NCBI RefSeq assembly: GCF_024199905.1 | Contig: NZ_JANAFB010000001.1 | Location: 156,632-220,631 of the forward strand | Length of the DNA stretch: 64,000 nt | Direction of reading: 5' to 3' | From: Rothia santali | GTDB taxonomy: Bacteria; Actinomycetota; Actinomycetes; Actinomycetales; Micrococcaceae | In this document: positions 28,034 to 36,754 of the stretch, one piece after another | Numbering within the stretch: position 1 is the first letter of the stretch | How the letters are laid out: every line of letters begins with the position of its first letter | Notes under the pieces: model-generated | Told to the model about the DNA's origin: nothing | The model's input: only the letters and a program-made list of their open reading frames with translations | Databases searched by the model: none | Translations under genes and position numbers: made by a program

Positions 28034-29545
28034 GTAGGAGAAGGCCTGCTGGCAGGTCTCCTGGTCGGCCGTCTGGCCCGAGGCCCCGCCGACGATCCCC
28101 TGGTCCTCCCCGGACTCCTGCTGCTCGATCCGCTCGCCCTCCGTGAAGTCCTGCCCCACGTACAGCGCGACGCCGAGGTAGCCCTCGTCCGGCTGCACCT
28201 GCGCCGCCGGGATGCCGAACTTGTCCGCGACCTCCTGGGCCTCCGCCTCGTAGCCGGTGCTGTAGTACACGGTGCTGCCCGGGTACTCGACCCCGGCCTC
28301 CTGAGCGGCGACGGTCAGGTAGCCCATCGACTCCACGAGGTCCGCGACGTTGTCCGCCCGGCCGGTCTCGCCGGAGGCGTTCAGGACCGAGACCGGGGTC
28401 GAGCGGTCCGGCTGCTCCTCCGGGGCCTGCGCGGAGGGCTCGGGCGCGGCGGACTCCTCCTGCTCCTGCCCGCCGTCGGCCAGGGAGCCGCCGGAGCGCA
28501 TGGTCGCGAAGACCTGGTCGGCGTCGGCCGCGAGCTGCAGCTTGTTGGCGTCGTAGAGGTAGGGCTCGGTGGGCGCCGTGGCGAAGACCACCCGGTTGAG
28601 GTCGATGCCGGCCAGCTCGCGGCCGATCCCCACGAACGTGCCGGGATCGGCGAAGCCCTCGTCGACCGTGACGTTCTGCGTGATCGCCTCGGCGATGTCG
28701 TAGAGCTTGCCCGGGTTGCTGAGCGTCCCCTCCGCCTTGACCTTGCGCATGAGCGAGGCCATGAAGCCCTGCTGGGCCTGGATGCGCCCGATGTCGGACC
28801 CGTCGCCGAACCCGTGGCGGGAGCGCAGGAAGGCCAGCGCCTGCTCGCCCTCGACCGTCGAGGAGCCGGCGGGGATGTCCAGGCCGGAGTACTCGTCGTC
28901 GATCGCCTCGGTCACGCAGACCTGGACGCCGCCCACCACCGAGCTCAGCTCCTTGACGGCGTTGAAGTCCACCAGCATGAAGTGGTCGATGTCGACGCCG
29001 GTCAGCTCGTTGATCGTCGCAACGGTGCAGCCCGGGCCGCCGTGGTCGAGGGACTCGTTGATCTGGACGTCGTCGGCCGCGGGGAACACCGTCCCCGACT
29101 CGGGGTTGGTGCACTCCGGGATCGAGACCATGAGGTCGCGCGGGAAGGAGACCACGTTGACGTTCTGCCGGTCCTCGCTGATCTGCATCAGCATCATGAC
29201 GTCGGAGCGCGCGCCGGACTCCTGGTCCAGCGCGTCGCCGTAGTCGGAGTTCTGCCCGCCGCGGGTGTCCGACCCGATGACCAGGATGTTCAGGGGCCCG
29301 TCCACGGTGTCCCCCGCGTCGTCCGAGGAGGAGCCGCCGAGGTTAAGCGCCTCGGTCGAGACGTTCTGCTGCAGCCTCAGCGCGGCGACGCCGCCGGCGC
29401 CCACCACGACCAGGAGCAGCGAGACGCAGCACAGCGCGATCCACAGCCCGTGACGGGACCTGGCCACGCCGTTGCTGAAGTGGCGTCCCCGCGCGGTGAG
29501 GCGCGGCGCCGTCCGCTCGTCCGGGCCGTGGTGCGTCTGCGTCAC
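28031..29545 (-). CDS. LCP (LytR-CpsA-Psr) family cell-wall glycopolymer ligase
   Basis: A membrane-anchored enzyme of 504 residues that attaches glycopolymers to peptidoglycan. It has a short cytosolic N-terminus and one membrane helix (WIALCCVSLLLVVVGAGGV, about residues 36-54). The LCP domain runs about 85-310: LNILVIGSDTRG, SDVMMLMQISEDRQNVNVVS, FPRDLMVSIP, NESLDHGGPGCTVATINELT, GVDIDHFMLVDFNAVKEL and ALAFLRSRHGFGDGSDIGR. The C-terminal LytR_C domain follows (VSVLNASGETGRADNVADLV). GTG 29545 is chosen for AGGAG 8-9 nt upstream. The 3' end coincides with a 23-bp repeat array. Confidence 0.93.
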   Translation of the reverse strand: MTQTHHGPDERTAPRLTARGRHFSNGVARSRHGLWIALCCVSLLLVVVGAGGVAALRLQQNVSTEALNLGGSSSDDAGDTVDGPLNILVIGSDTRGGQNSDYGDALDQESGARSDVMMLMQISEDRQNVNVVSFPRDLMVSIPECTNPESGTVFPAADDVQINESLDHGGPGCTVATINELTGVDIDHFMLVDFNAVKELSSVVGGVQVCVTEAIDDEYSGLDIPAGSSTVEGEQALAFLRSRHGFGDGSDIGRIQAQQGFMASLMRKVKAEGTLSNPGKLYDIAEAITQNVTVDEGFADPGTFVGIGRELAGIDLNRVVFATAPTEPYLYDANKLQLAADADQVFATMRSGGSLADGGQEQEESAAPEPSAQAPEEQPDRSTPVSVLNASGETGRADNVADLVESMGYLTVAAQEAGVEYPGSTVYYSTGYEAEAQEVADKFGIPAAQVQPDEGYLGVALYVGQDFTEGERIEQQESGEDQGIVGGASGQTADQETCQQAFSY

Positions 29546-29582
29546 GAGAGAAACTCCTGGTCGATGGACTGTTCTAGCGAAC

Positions 29583-29588
29583 ATTGTA
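29583..29588 (-). promoter_or_regulatory. -10 box TACAAT of the LCP gene
   Basis: TACAAT lies 37 nt before the GTG start and about 30 nt before it in mRNA terms. A GCGAAC/GTTCGC inverted repeat flanks it. No clear -35. Confidence 0.45.
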
Positions 29589-29636
29589 GGCATCGACGCT
29601 GAACGTTCGCGCCAAGCCCGCCGCGCGGGGCCCGGC

Positions 29637-30719
29637 TCAGAAGCCCAGGCGCCCCAGCGCGCGGGGATCCCGCTGCCAGTCCTTGGCCACCTTCACGTGG
29701 ATGCTCAGGTAGACCCTGGTGCCCAGCAGGGCCTCGATGCCGCCCCGGGCGGTGGTGCCGATCTCCCGCAGGCGGGCGCCGCGCTTGCCGATGATGATGG
29801 CCTTCTGGGACTCGCGCTCGACGTAGAGGTTCACGTGCACGTCGATCATCGGGTCGTCCTCGGGGCGGTCCTCGCGCTCGATCATCTCCTCCACGGTCAC
29901 CGCCACCGAGTGGGGCAGCTCGTCGCGGACGCCCTCGAGAGCGGCCTCGCGAACCAGCTCGGCGACCATCACGGCCTCCGGCTCGTCGGTCAGGTCGCCC
30001 TCCGGGTACAGCGGGGGCGAGTCGGGCAGGTACGTGCTCAGGAGGTCGGCGACCGCCTCGACCTGGTAGCCCTGCACCGCGGAGACGGGGATGATGTCCG
30101 CCCAGCCGCCCTGTCCGTCGTCGTGCGCCGGGGTTTCGGAGGGGCGGGGACCGGCGTCGCGGGAGAACGGGCCCGGGGCCTTCTTCTTCTTGCCGCCGCG
30201 GCGCTGGGGGTCGGCCTGGCGCCGGCGGCGCTCCTCGCGGGCCGCGCGCTCGGCGGTCATGGTCTCGTTGCCGAGCCGGGAGACCTCGAGCAGCTGCTCG
30301 GCCAGGCGCTCCGGGCTGACGGCGTCGGACTTGGTGACGATCGCGACGACCGGCTTGCTGCCCGAGGCGGCCAGCTGGGAGGCGATGAAGCGGTCGCCGG
30401 GGCCGATCCGTTCGTCGGCGGGGATGCAGAAGCCGATGACGTCGACCTCGGCCAGGGTCTCCCCGACCAGGTCGTTCAGCCGCTCGCCGAGGAGGGTCCG
30501 CGGGCGGTGCAGCCCGGGGGTGTCGATGAGGATCAGCTGGGAGTGCTCCCGGTGAACGATGCCGCGGACGGTGTGCCGGGTGGTCTGCGGGCGGTTCGAG
30601 GTGATCGCGACCTTCTGCCCGACCAGCGCGTTGGTCAGCGTCGACTTGCCCGCGTTGGGGCGTCCGACGAGCACGGCGAACCCGGCGACGTAGTCCTCGG
30701 GCACGGCTGCGAATTCCAT
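29637..30719 (-). CDS. era: GTPase Era
   Basis: A GTPase that binds the 3' end of 16S rRNA and assists 30S maturation. It has 360 residues, longer than the usual 300. G motifs are GRPNAGKST (P-loop), DTPG, TKSD and VSA. The KH domain with KAIIIGKRGARLREIGTTAR lies near the C-terminus. About 50 extra residues, basic and low in complexity (REERRRRQADPQRRGGKKKK in part), are inserted between TKSD and the VSA motif. ATG 30719 has GAGGAG 5 nt upstream. GTG 30725, overlapping the preceding stop, is the alternative. Confidence 0.95.
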   Translation of the reverse strand: MEFAAVPEDYVAGFAVLVGRPNAGKSTLTNALVGQKVAITSNRPQTTRHTVRGIVHREHSQLILIDTPGLHRPRTLLGERLNDLVGETLAEVDVIGFCIPADERIGPGDRFIASQLAASGSKPVVAIVTKSDAVSPERLAEQLLEVSRLGNETMTAERAAREERRRRQADPQRRGGKKKKAPGPFSRDAGPRPSETPAHDDGQGGWADIIPVSAVQGYQVEAVADLLSTYLPDSPPLYPEGDLTDEPEAVMVAELVREAALEGVRDELPHSVAVTVEEMIEREDRPEDDPMIDVHVNLYVERESQKAIIIGKRGARLREIGTTARGGIEALLGTRVYLSIHVKVAKDWQRDPRALGRLGF

Positions 30720-30721
30720 GG

Positions 30722-32011
30722 TCACTCCTCGGGCCCTCGGGCCTGCTCGTCGTCGTTCTCGCCCGGCTCCTGCCAGGCCAGCACCGTCCCCACCCGGTTG
30801 CGGCGCCCCTCGAGCCTAACCGCTGTGAGGTGGATGCCGTATATCTCGGCGCTCGAGCCCGCGATGGGGACCCGGCCGATGGCCTTGGCGAGCAGGCCGC
30901 CCACGGTGTCGACGTCGTCGTCGTCCAGGTCGACGTCGAACAGCTCGCCCAGGTCCCCCACGCTCATCCGAGCGCTGACCCGGTACTCGCCCTCGGCGAT
31001 GCGCTCGACCTCCGGGATCGCGGCGTCGTACTCGTCGACGATCTCGCCGACCAGCTCCTCGATGAGGTCCTCCAGGGTCACCAGGCCCGCGGTGCCGCCG
31101 TACTCGTCGACGACGACGGCGATGTGCGTGCCCTCCCGCTGCATCTGCGGCAGCAGCTCGGAGACCTTCTGCGACTCGGGCACGAAGCGGGCGGGACGCA
31201 GCAGGTGGTGGACCCCGCGCCGCTGCGCCTCCCCACGCTCCTGCAGGATCTCCTCGGCGACGTCCTTGAGGTAGAGGAAGCCGCGGACGTCGTCGATGTC
31301 CTCGCCCAGGACGGGGATGCGCGAGTATCCGGAGCGCAGGAACAGGCTCAGGGCCTCCTCGAGGGAGTCCTGGGCGTCCGCGGTCACGGTGTCGGTGCGC
31401 GGGACCATGACGGCCCGGATGCGGGTGTCGTCGAGCTCGAAGATCGAGTGCAGCATGGCCGCCTCGCTGTCCTCGATGATGTCCCGGGTCGAGGCGCGGT
31501 CCACGAACTCCCGCAGCTCCTCCTCGGTGAAGAAGCCCGCGGAGTCGTCCGTGGCCGGCGCGAGGCGGGCGCCGCCGCGCATCAGGCCGCGGGCCACGGG
31601 GCCCACGACCACGGTCAGCGCGCGCAGCAGGCCCGCCGTGGCCGAGGCGACGCGCAGCGGGTGCGAGCGGCCCACGTGCCGCGGGGAGACGCCGATGACC
31701 ACGAAGCCGACCAGCGTGGCCACCAGGACCGCGACGAGTCCGGCCAGCCACGGCTCGCGGAAGAGGTCGAGCATCAGCAGGACCAGCAGCACCGTGAACA
31801 GGCTCTCGCACAGGATCCGCACGAGCCGCAGCGTGTGCATGTGGTCGCGGGGCTCGGCCAGGATCCGGCGCAGCGCACCGCGGCCGGGCTCCTCCGCGAC
31901 CTTCTCCGCCTCGTGGCGCGGCAGGTAGGTGAAGGCGGACTCGGTGGCCGTGAGCAGGAAGGCCACGCCGATGAGCACCATGATCGCGATGATCAGCAGG
32001 GTGGGGAGCAT
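30722..32011 (-). CDS. CNNM/CBS-domain (CorC/HlyC-type) transporter
   Basis: A 429-residue protein of the hemolysin-C/CorC family, linked to Mg2+/Co2+ efflux. Order: a DUF21/CNNM membrane domain with about four helices (residues 1-150), two CBS domains (MVPRTDTVTADAQDSLEEAL and KVSELLPQMQREGTHIAVVV with VDEYGGTAGLVTLEDLIEEL), and a C-terminal transporter-associated domain (SVGDLGELFDVDLDDDDVDT). It lies in the conserved phoH-ybeY-CBS-era order. It is 6 nt from ybeY and overlaps the era start region by 4 nt at GTGA. Confidence 0.93.
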   Translation of the reverse strand: MLPTLLIIAIMVLIGVAFLLTATESAFTYLPRHEAEKVAEEPGRGALRRILAEPRDHMHTLRLVRILCESLFTVLLVLLMLDLFREPWLAGLVAVLVATLVGFVVIGVSPRHVGRSHPLRVASATAGLLRALTVVVGPVARGLMRGGARLAPATDDSAGFFTEEELREFVDRASTRDIIEDSEAAMLHSIFELDDTRIRAVMVPRTDTVTADAQDSLEEALSLFLRSGYSRIPVLGEDIDDVRGFLYLKDVAEEILQERGEAQRRGVHHLLRPARFVPESQKVSELLPQMQREGTHIAVVVDEYGGTAGLVTLEDLIEELVGEIVDEYDAAIPEVERIAEGEYRVSARMSVGDLGELFDVDLDDDDVDTVGGLLAKAIGRVPIAGSSAEIYGIHLTAVRLEGRRNRVGTVLAWQEPGENDDEQARGPEE

Positions 32012-32017
32012 GGGCGG

Positions 32018-32515
32018 TTAGTGCCTCGTCTCGACGGGCGCGGGGCGGCCGAGGAACTCCTCGAGGATGCGCCGCTGGATGCCGAACATCTCGCGCTCCT
32101 CCTCGGCCGTGCGGTGGTCGTAGCCGAGGCAGTGGAGGATGCCGTGGACGGTGAGCAGGCACAGCTCGTCGGAGGTGCTGTGGCCCGCGGCGCTCGCCTG
32201 CTCGGCGGCGACCTGGGGGCACAGCACGATGTCGCCGAGCGTGCCCTCGCTGGGCTCCTCCGGGGTGCCCGGGAGCATCTCGTCCATCGGGAAGGACATG
32301 ACGTCGGTCGGGCCGGGCAGGTCCATCCAGCGCACGTGCAGCTCGGCCATCTCCTCCGCCGGGACGGCCGCGATCGACAGCTCGGTCGCCGGGTCCAGGT
32401 GGAGGCGCTCGAAGGCGAGGGCCGTCAGCGCGGTCAGCCGCGCGGCGTCGAGCTCGGCGAAGGCGGGGCGCTGCTCCTCCGGGACGTCCTCCCGGATCTC
32501 GACGTCGACGTTCAC
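32018..32515 (-). CDS. ybeY: Endoribonuclease YbeY (rRNA maturation factor)
   Basis: A single-zinc endoribonuclease in 16S rRNA 3'-end processing and ribosome quality control, 165 residues. The zinc motif HGILHCLGYDH (family H-x3-H-x5-H) lies near residue 125. MDLPGPTDVMSFPMDE and GTLGDIVLCPQVAAEQA are typical. The GTG start (32515) overlaps the phoH stop by 4 nt. The partner Era next to it acts on the same rRNA. Confidence 0.95.
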   Translation of the reverse strand: MNVDVEIREDVPEEQRPAFAELDAARLTALTALAFERLHLDPATELSIAAVPAEEMAELHVRWMDLPGPTDVMSFPMDEMLPGTPEEPSEGTLGDIVLCPQVAAEQASAAGHSTSDELCLLTVHGILHCLGYDHRTAEEEREMFGIQRRILEEFLGRPAPVETRH

Positions 32516-33633
32516 GCGCCGGCCTCCGCGTCCTGGGAGGCGCCGGGCCCGCGGCCCTCCGACGCGGCGGGACCGGTCCCCCGGGGCCCGCGGCGTCGCC
32601 GGGACGGCCCGCCGGCCTGCTCGGCCTCCTCCCAGCGGCTGTAGGCGGTCACGATGTCGCTCACGAGCTGGTGGCGCACGACGTCGACCGCCTCGAGCTC
32701 GGTGAAGTGGATGTCCTCCACGCCGTCCAGGATGCGGCGCACCTGGCGCAGGCCCGACGCCGCGCCGTTGGGCAGGTCGACCTGCGTCACGTCGCCGGTG
32801 ATCACCATCTTGGAGCCGAAGCCCAGGCGGGTCAGGAACATCTTCATCTGCTCGATGGTGGTGTTCTGCGCCTCGTCGAGCACGATGAAGGCGTCGTTGA
32901 GGGTCCGCCCGCGCATGTACGCCAGCGGGGCCACCTCGATCGTGCCCGCCTCCATGAGCCGCGGGATGGACTCGGGCTCCATCATGTCGTGCAGCGCGTC
33001 GAAGAGCGGGCGCAGGTACGGGTCGATCTTCTCGTTGAGGCTGCCGGGCAGGAAGCCCAGCCGCTCCCCCGCCTCGACCGCCGGCCGGGTCAGGATGATG
33101 CGGTTGACCTCCTTGGCCTGCAGGGCCTGCACGGCCTTGGCCATCGCGAGGTAGGTCTTGCCGGTGCCCGCCGGCCCGATCCCGAAGGTCACGGTGTGCG
33201 CGTCGATCGCGTCCACGTAGCTGGACTGGTTCACGGTCTTGGGCCGGATCTTGCGGCCGCGGCTCGAGAGGATGTTCTGGGTCATCGTCGGCGTCGCGGT
33301 GCTCATGTTGCGGATCAGCAGGTCAACGATCCGCTTGACGACCTGCGCGGTGATGACGGTCTCCTGCCGGGCCAGGGCCTCGAGCTCCTCGAGCAGCCGG
33401 ATGACGACGTCGACCTGGGCCGAGGGCCCGGTGACGGAGATCTCCAGCTCGCGCACGCGCAGTGAGATCCCGGGGAAGGCCTGCTCGATGACGAGGACCG
33501 AGGAGTCCTGCGGCCCCAAGGACTGGACCATGGAGTCGCGGGACGCGAAGTCGAAGGTGCGGGAGACGGACAGCGGCCGGGTCACGCCGGCGGGCGTAGA
33601 TGACATGGACGGTGACGGAACCTCTCGGATCAT
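32512..33633 (-). CDS. PhoH family ATPase
   Basis: A cytoplasmic PhoH-like P-loop ATPase, 373 residues. Walker A is GPAGTGKTYLAMAKAV (about residues 152-167) and Walker B is AFIVLDEAQNTT. Sensor-like ITGDVTQVDLP and the PhoH-specific block PAVEAGERLGFLPGSLNEKI are also present. The N-terminal part holds a KH-like stretch (residues 40-95). The last 40 residues are a low-complexity basic tail. ATG 33633 is used; ATG 33606 (MSSTPAG) is possible. It couples to ybeY. Confidence 0.92.
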   Translation of the reverse strand: MIREVPSPSMSSTPAGVTRPLSVSRTFDFASRDSMVQSLGPQDSSVLVIEQAFPGISLRVRELEISVTGPSAQVDVVIRLLEELEALARQETVITAQVVKRIVDLLIRNMSTATPTMTQNILSSRGRKIRPKTVNQSSYVDAIDAHTVTFGIGPAGTGKTYLAMAKAVQALQAKEVNRIILTRPAVEAGERLGFLPGSLNEKIDPYLRPLFDALHDMMEPESIPRLMEAGTIEVAPLAYMRGRTLNDAFIVLDEAQNTTIEQMKMFLTRLGFGSKMVITGDVTQVDLPNGAASGLRQVRRILDGVEDIHFTELEAVDVVRHQLVSDIVTAYSRWEEAEQAGGPSRRRRGPRGTGPAASEGRGPGASQDAEAGA

Positions 33634-33658
33634 GGATCTGCTGTGTCGTGGTGTTCCC

Positions 33659-33664
33659 AGCCTA
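33659..33664 (-). promoter_or_regulatory. -10 box TAGGCT of phoH-ybeY-CBS-era
   Basis: TAGGCT lies 26 nt upstream of the phoH ATG, a good actinobacterial -10. A TAGGAT on the other strand (33702-33707) may serve the divergent lipoprotein gene. Confidence 0.45.
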
Positions 33665-33763
33665 CTAGGCGCGGTGCCGGGGATGACGGGTTGTCCGCCG
33701 ATAGGATGAAAGGACGACGACCTTCGTCAGCCGCCGGAGAGCACGCAGGAGGAACGCCCGCCC

Positions 33764-34684
33764 ATGGCACCACGCTTCGCCCGCCCCGCGGCGATCGCCT
33801 GCGTCGCGCTGCTGGCGGTCTCCGGGTGCTCGCTCCTGGACGGGCCGGAGGAGGACCCGAGCGGGTCGCTGCGGGACTCCTCCTCGAGCCTCTCGGTGCC
33901 GCTGTACTGGATCGGGCAGCCCGGGCCGAGCCCGCACCTGTTCCGCGAGTACGTGCCCCTCGCCCCCGACGAGACGACCGCGCCGGGCGACGTCGTGGCC
34001 ATCGCCGTGTCGATGATGTCCCGCATGCGCCCCGCCGACCCCGACTACGAGAACCCGTGGTCGCCGGCGAGCTCCGTGGGCAGCTCCGTCTCCTCCGACG
34101 GCACCCTGACCCTGGACGTCTCCTCGGACATGTTCCCGGAGGACCTCGACGCCGACGCCGCGCGCATGGCCCTCCAGCAGCTGATCTACACCGCGACCGC
34201 CACCGCCTCCAGCGCCAACGTGCTCGGCCCGGACGGGACCGGCTCCGTGGTCGTGCTCGTGGACGGGCGGGCCGGGCACTCGTTCGCCGGCAAGACGCTC
34301 GGCTCGCCCATGGGGCGTGACGACGGCGCCCGCGCGCCCCTGTGGGTGATCGACCCGGCCTTCGGGCAGGTGCACTCGCGCGAGGTCGGCTTCAAGCTGG
34401 TGGCCGAACGCGTCGCGGCGACCGTCCACTGGCGCCTGAGCGATGCCGACGGGACCATCGAGGAGCAGGTGGTGGACCTGCACGATGACGGCTCGGGCCC
34501 CCACGAGATCCAGTTCGACCGCGTGCTGGAGCCCGGCGACTACACCATCGAGGCGTTCGTGCCCAACGAGGACGTCTACGAGGAGCGGCTCGTGGACCCC
34601 TCGGAGCCGGTCAGCATCTGGGACGACCACGACTTCACCGTGAGTGACGGGGACGTCGACGTCCCCACGCCGCAGGACGCCTAG
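33764..34684 (+). CDS. GerMN-domain lipoprotein
   Basis: A 306-residue secreted lipoprotein. The signal peptide has lipobox VSGC with C22 as the lipidated residue. A GerMN domain follows (LYWIGQPGPSPHLFREYVPL at about residues 47-66, then AARMALQQLIYTATAT) and the C-terminal part forms an Ig-like Gmad2 domain (about 185-290, with FGQVHSREVGFKLVAE and EPGDYTIEAFVPNED). In non-sporing actinobacteria such proteins are envelope lipoproteins of unclear role. It is oriented against all neighbours and splits rsmE from phoH, where a HIT-family gene is more usual. Confidence 0.85.
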   Translation: MAPRFARPAAIACVALLAVSGCSLLDGPEEDPSGSLRDSSSSLSVPLYWIGQPGPSPHLFREYVPLAPDETTAPGDVVAIAVSMMSRMRPADPDYENPWSPASSVGSSVSSDGTLTLDVSSDMFPEDLDADAARMALQQLIYTATATASSANVLGPDGTGSVVVLVDGRAGHSFAGKTLGSPMGRDDGARAPLWVIDPAFGQVHSREVGFKLVAERVAATVHWRLSDADGTIEEQVVDLHDDGSGPHEIQFDRVLEPGDYTIEAFVPNEDVYEERLVDPSEPVSIWDDHDFTVSDGDVDVPTPQDA

Positions 34685-34744
34685 GCGGCGCCCCGGGGCA
34701 CACCGGCGACCCGGCCGAAGTACCAGATCTTCGGGCCTGGGTCC

Positions 34745-35509
34745 TCAGGCCCAGTAGCCCGAGGCGGCGTTGATCACCGCCAGCGCGGCGGCGCCGGCCG
34801 TGGAGCTGCGCAGCACGTCCCGGCCCAGCCGGACCGCGACGCCGCCCGCCCCCTCCAGCAGCGCGAGCTCGCCCGGCGCGATCCCGCCCTCGGGGCCGAC
34901 CACGAGGTAGACGGTCCCGGCCCGGTCGGCCGCCCCGAGGGGCTGCGCGCGCAGGGCCTCCCCGAGCGGCAGCTCCGCGTCCTCGTGCAGTACCAGGATC
35001 CGGTCCCCGGCGTCGAAGGCCTCCGGCAGCTCGGCCGAGGAGTGCAGGTCGTAGACCTCGGGGACGGCCGCCCGGCGCGCCTGCTTGGCCGCCGCCGACG
35101 CCGTCCGCTCCCACTTGGCGTGCGCCTTCGCCGCGCGCTCGCCCTTCCACCGGACGATGCTCCGCTCGGCCTGCCACGGCACCACGCCGTCGACCCCGAG
35201 CTCGGTGGCCATCTCGACCGCCATGAGGTCCCGGTCCCCCTTGGCCAGCGCCTGCACCAGGACGACGCCGCTGCCCGCCTCGCGCACCGGCCGGCCGACG
35301 ACGCTGACCTCCAGCCCGCCCTCGACGGCCGCCACGGCCGTGGCCGCGACCCGCAGGCCGCGCCCGTCGACCAGGTCCAGGCCCTCGCCCGCCGCGATCC
35401 GCTTGACGGTCGCGGCGTGGTGCCCCTCGGCCCCGCCCAGCAGGTACGAGTCGCCGGGGGCCAGACCCGCGAGCTCCTCGGGGTCGACGTAGAAGATCGG
35501 GTGGGTCAT
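34745..35509 (-). CDS. rsmE: 16S rRNA m3U1498 methyltransferase RsmE
   Basis: SPOUT-class SAM-dependent methyltransferase acting on U1498 of 16S rRNA, 254 residues. An N-terminal PUA-like barrel (HPIFYVDPEELAGLAPGDSY, GAEGHHAATVKRI) is followed by the SPOUT domain with KGDRDLMAVEMATELGVDGV, the deep-trefoil knot YLVVGPEGGIAPGELALLEG and LGRDVLRSSTAGAAALAVIN. ATG 35509 lies 13 nt after the dnaJ stop, so hrcA-dnaJ-rsmE is one transcription unit. Confidence 0.94.
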   Translation of the reverse strand: MTHPIFYVDPEELAGLAPGDSYLLGGAEGHHAATVKRIAAGEGLDLVDGRGLRVAATAVAAVEGGLEVSVVGRPVREAGSGVVLVQALAKGDRDLMAVEMATELGVDGVVPWQAERSIVRWKGERAAKAHAKWERTASAAAKQARRAAVPEVYDLHSSAELPEAFDAGDRILVLHEDAELPLGEALRAQPLGAADRAGTVYLVVGPEGGIAPGELALLEGAGGVAVRLGRDVLRSSTAGAAALAVINAASGYWA

Positions 35510-35522
35510 CGCGGCCTCGCCC

Positions 35523-36653
35523 CTAGTCCTGGAACCGGTCCCGGAGGCGGGAGAAGAAGCCCTGGCCCTGGTTGGCAACGGGCTCGCCGGTGCTGTGGTC
35601 CTCGCCGCGGGAGGTCGCGAACTGCTCCAGCATCTCCCGCTGCTCGTGGGTCAGGCGCGTGGGCGTCTCGACCGCGAAGCGCACGATCAGGCTGCCGCGG
35701 CCGTTGCCGCGCAGGCGGGTCACGCCCAGGTCCTTCAGGACGGTCGAGTCGCCCGTCTGGGTGCCGGCCTTGACCGAGACCTCGCGCGGGCCGTCGAAGG
35801 TGTCCAGCGTGATGGTGGTCCCCAGCGCGGCCGCGGCCATCGGGATGGTCACGGTGGCCTGGAGGTCGTCGCCCTCGCGGGTGAAGGTCTCGTGCTGGGT
35901 CACGCGCAGCTCGACGTAGAGGTCGCCGTTGGGGCCGCCGCCGGTCCCCGCCTCGCCCTGGCCGTTGAGGCGGATCCGGGTCCCGGTCGCGACGCCGGCC
36001 GGGATGCGTAGCGTCAGCGGCTTGCGCTGGCGCACGCGCCCCTCGCCGTAGCACTCCTGGCAGGGGTTCTTGATGACCGTGCCGAAGCCGCGGCAGTTGG
36101 GGCACTCGGCGGTCGTGACGACGTTGCCGAGGATCGACTGCACCTGGCGCTGGACGTGGCCCTGGCCGTGGCACACGCCACAGGTCTCGGGCTTGGTGCC
36201 CTCCTGGGTGCCCTCGCCGTGGCAGAGCTGGCAGGACACGGCCGTGTCGACGGTGACCTCTTTCTCGGTGCCGAAGACGGCGTCGCGCAGGTCCACGCGG
36301 ACGTTGATCAGGGCGTCCTGGCCCTGGCGGACGCGGCTGGCGGGCCCGCGGGAGGCGCCGGCGCCTTGGAAGAAGGTCTCGAAGATGTCGGAGAACCCGA
36401 AGCCCGAGCCGGGGAAGCCGCCGCCGAAGCCGGTGTTGCTGCCGTTCTCGTTGCCCGTCGTGTCGTAGACCCGGCGCTTCTCCGGGTCGGAGAGGACGTC
36501 GTGGGCGTGGGAGACGCGCTTGAACTCCTCGGCCGCGTCCGAGGACGGGTTGACGTCGGGGTGCAGCTTGCGGGCCTTCTTGCGGTAGGCCTTCTTGATC
36601 TCCTCCGGGCTGGCGTCCCGCGCCACCCCGAGCGTTTCGTAATGCGTGCTCAC
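35523..36653 (-). CDS. dnaJ: Chaperone protein DnaJ
   Basis: Type I J-protein, Hsp70 co-chaperone, 376 residues. It has an N-terminal J domain with HPD (KLHPDVNP), a G/F-rich linker ([16 protein letters not shown]) and four zinc-finger repeats [24 protein letters not shown] and CQECYGEG. The substrate-binding C-terminal domains follow ([20 protein letters not shown]). The GTG start at 36653 has GAGGAAG 6 nt upstream. It is the second DnaJ type typically paired with HrcA in actinobacteria (DnaJ2-like), under CIRCE control through hrcA. Confidence 0.96.
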   Translation of the reverse strand: MSTHYETLGVARDASPEEIKKAYRKKARKLHPDVNPSSDAAEEFKRVSHAHDVLSDPEKRRVYDTTGNENGSNTGFGGGFPGSGFGFSDIFETFFQGAGASRGPASRVRQGQDALINVRVDLRDAVFGTEKEVTVDTAVSCQLCHGEGTQEGTKPETCGVCHGQGHVQRQVQSILGNVVTTAECPNCRGFGTVIKNPCQECYGEGRVRQRKPLTLRIPAGVATGTRIRLNGQGEAGTGGGPNGDLYVELRVTQHETFTREGDDLQATVTIPMAAAALGTTITLDTFDGPREVSVKAGTQTGDSTVLKDLGVTRLRGNGRGSLIVRFAVETPTRLTHEQREMLEQFATSRGEDHSTGEPVANQGQGFFSRLRDRFQD

Positions 36654-36754
36654 TGATTCTTCCTCACTCCGCGGCCGAGCGGCCGCGCGAATCTTCGATG
36701 TCTCTTCTGGTCCCCCGACGTCAACGGCGTCGGGCCGCGATCTATTCGCGCACG

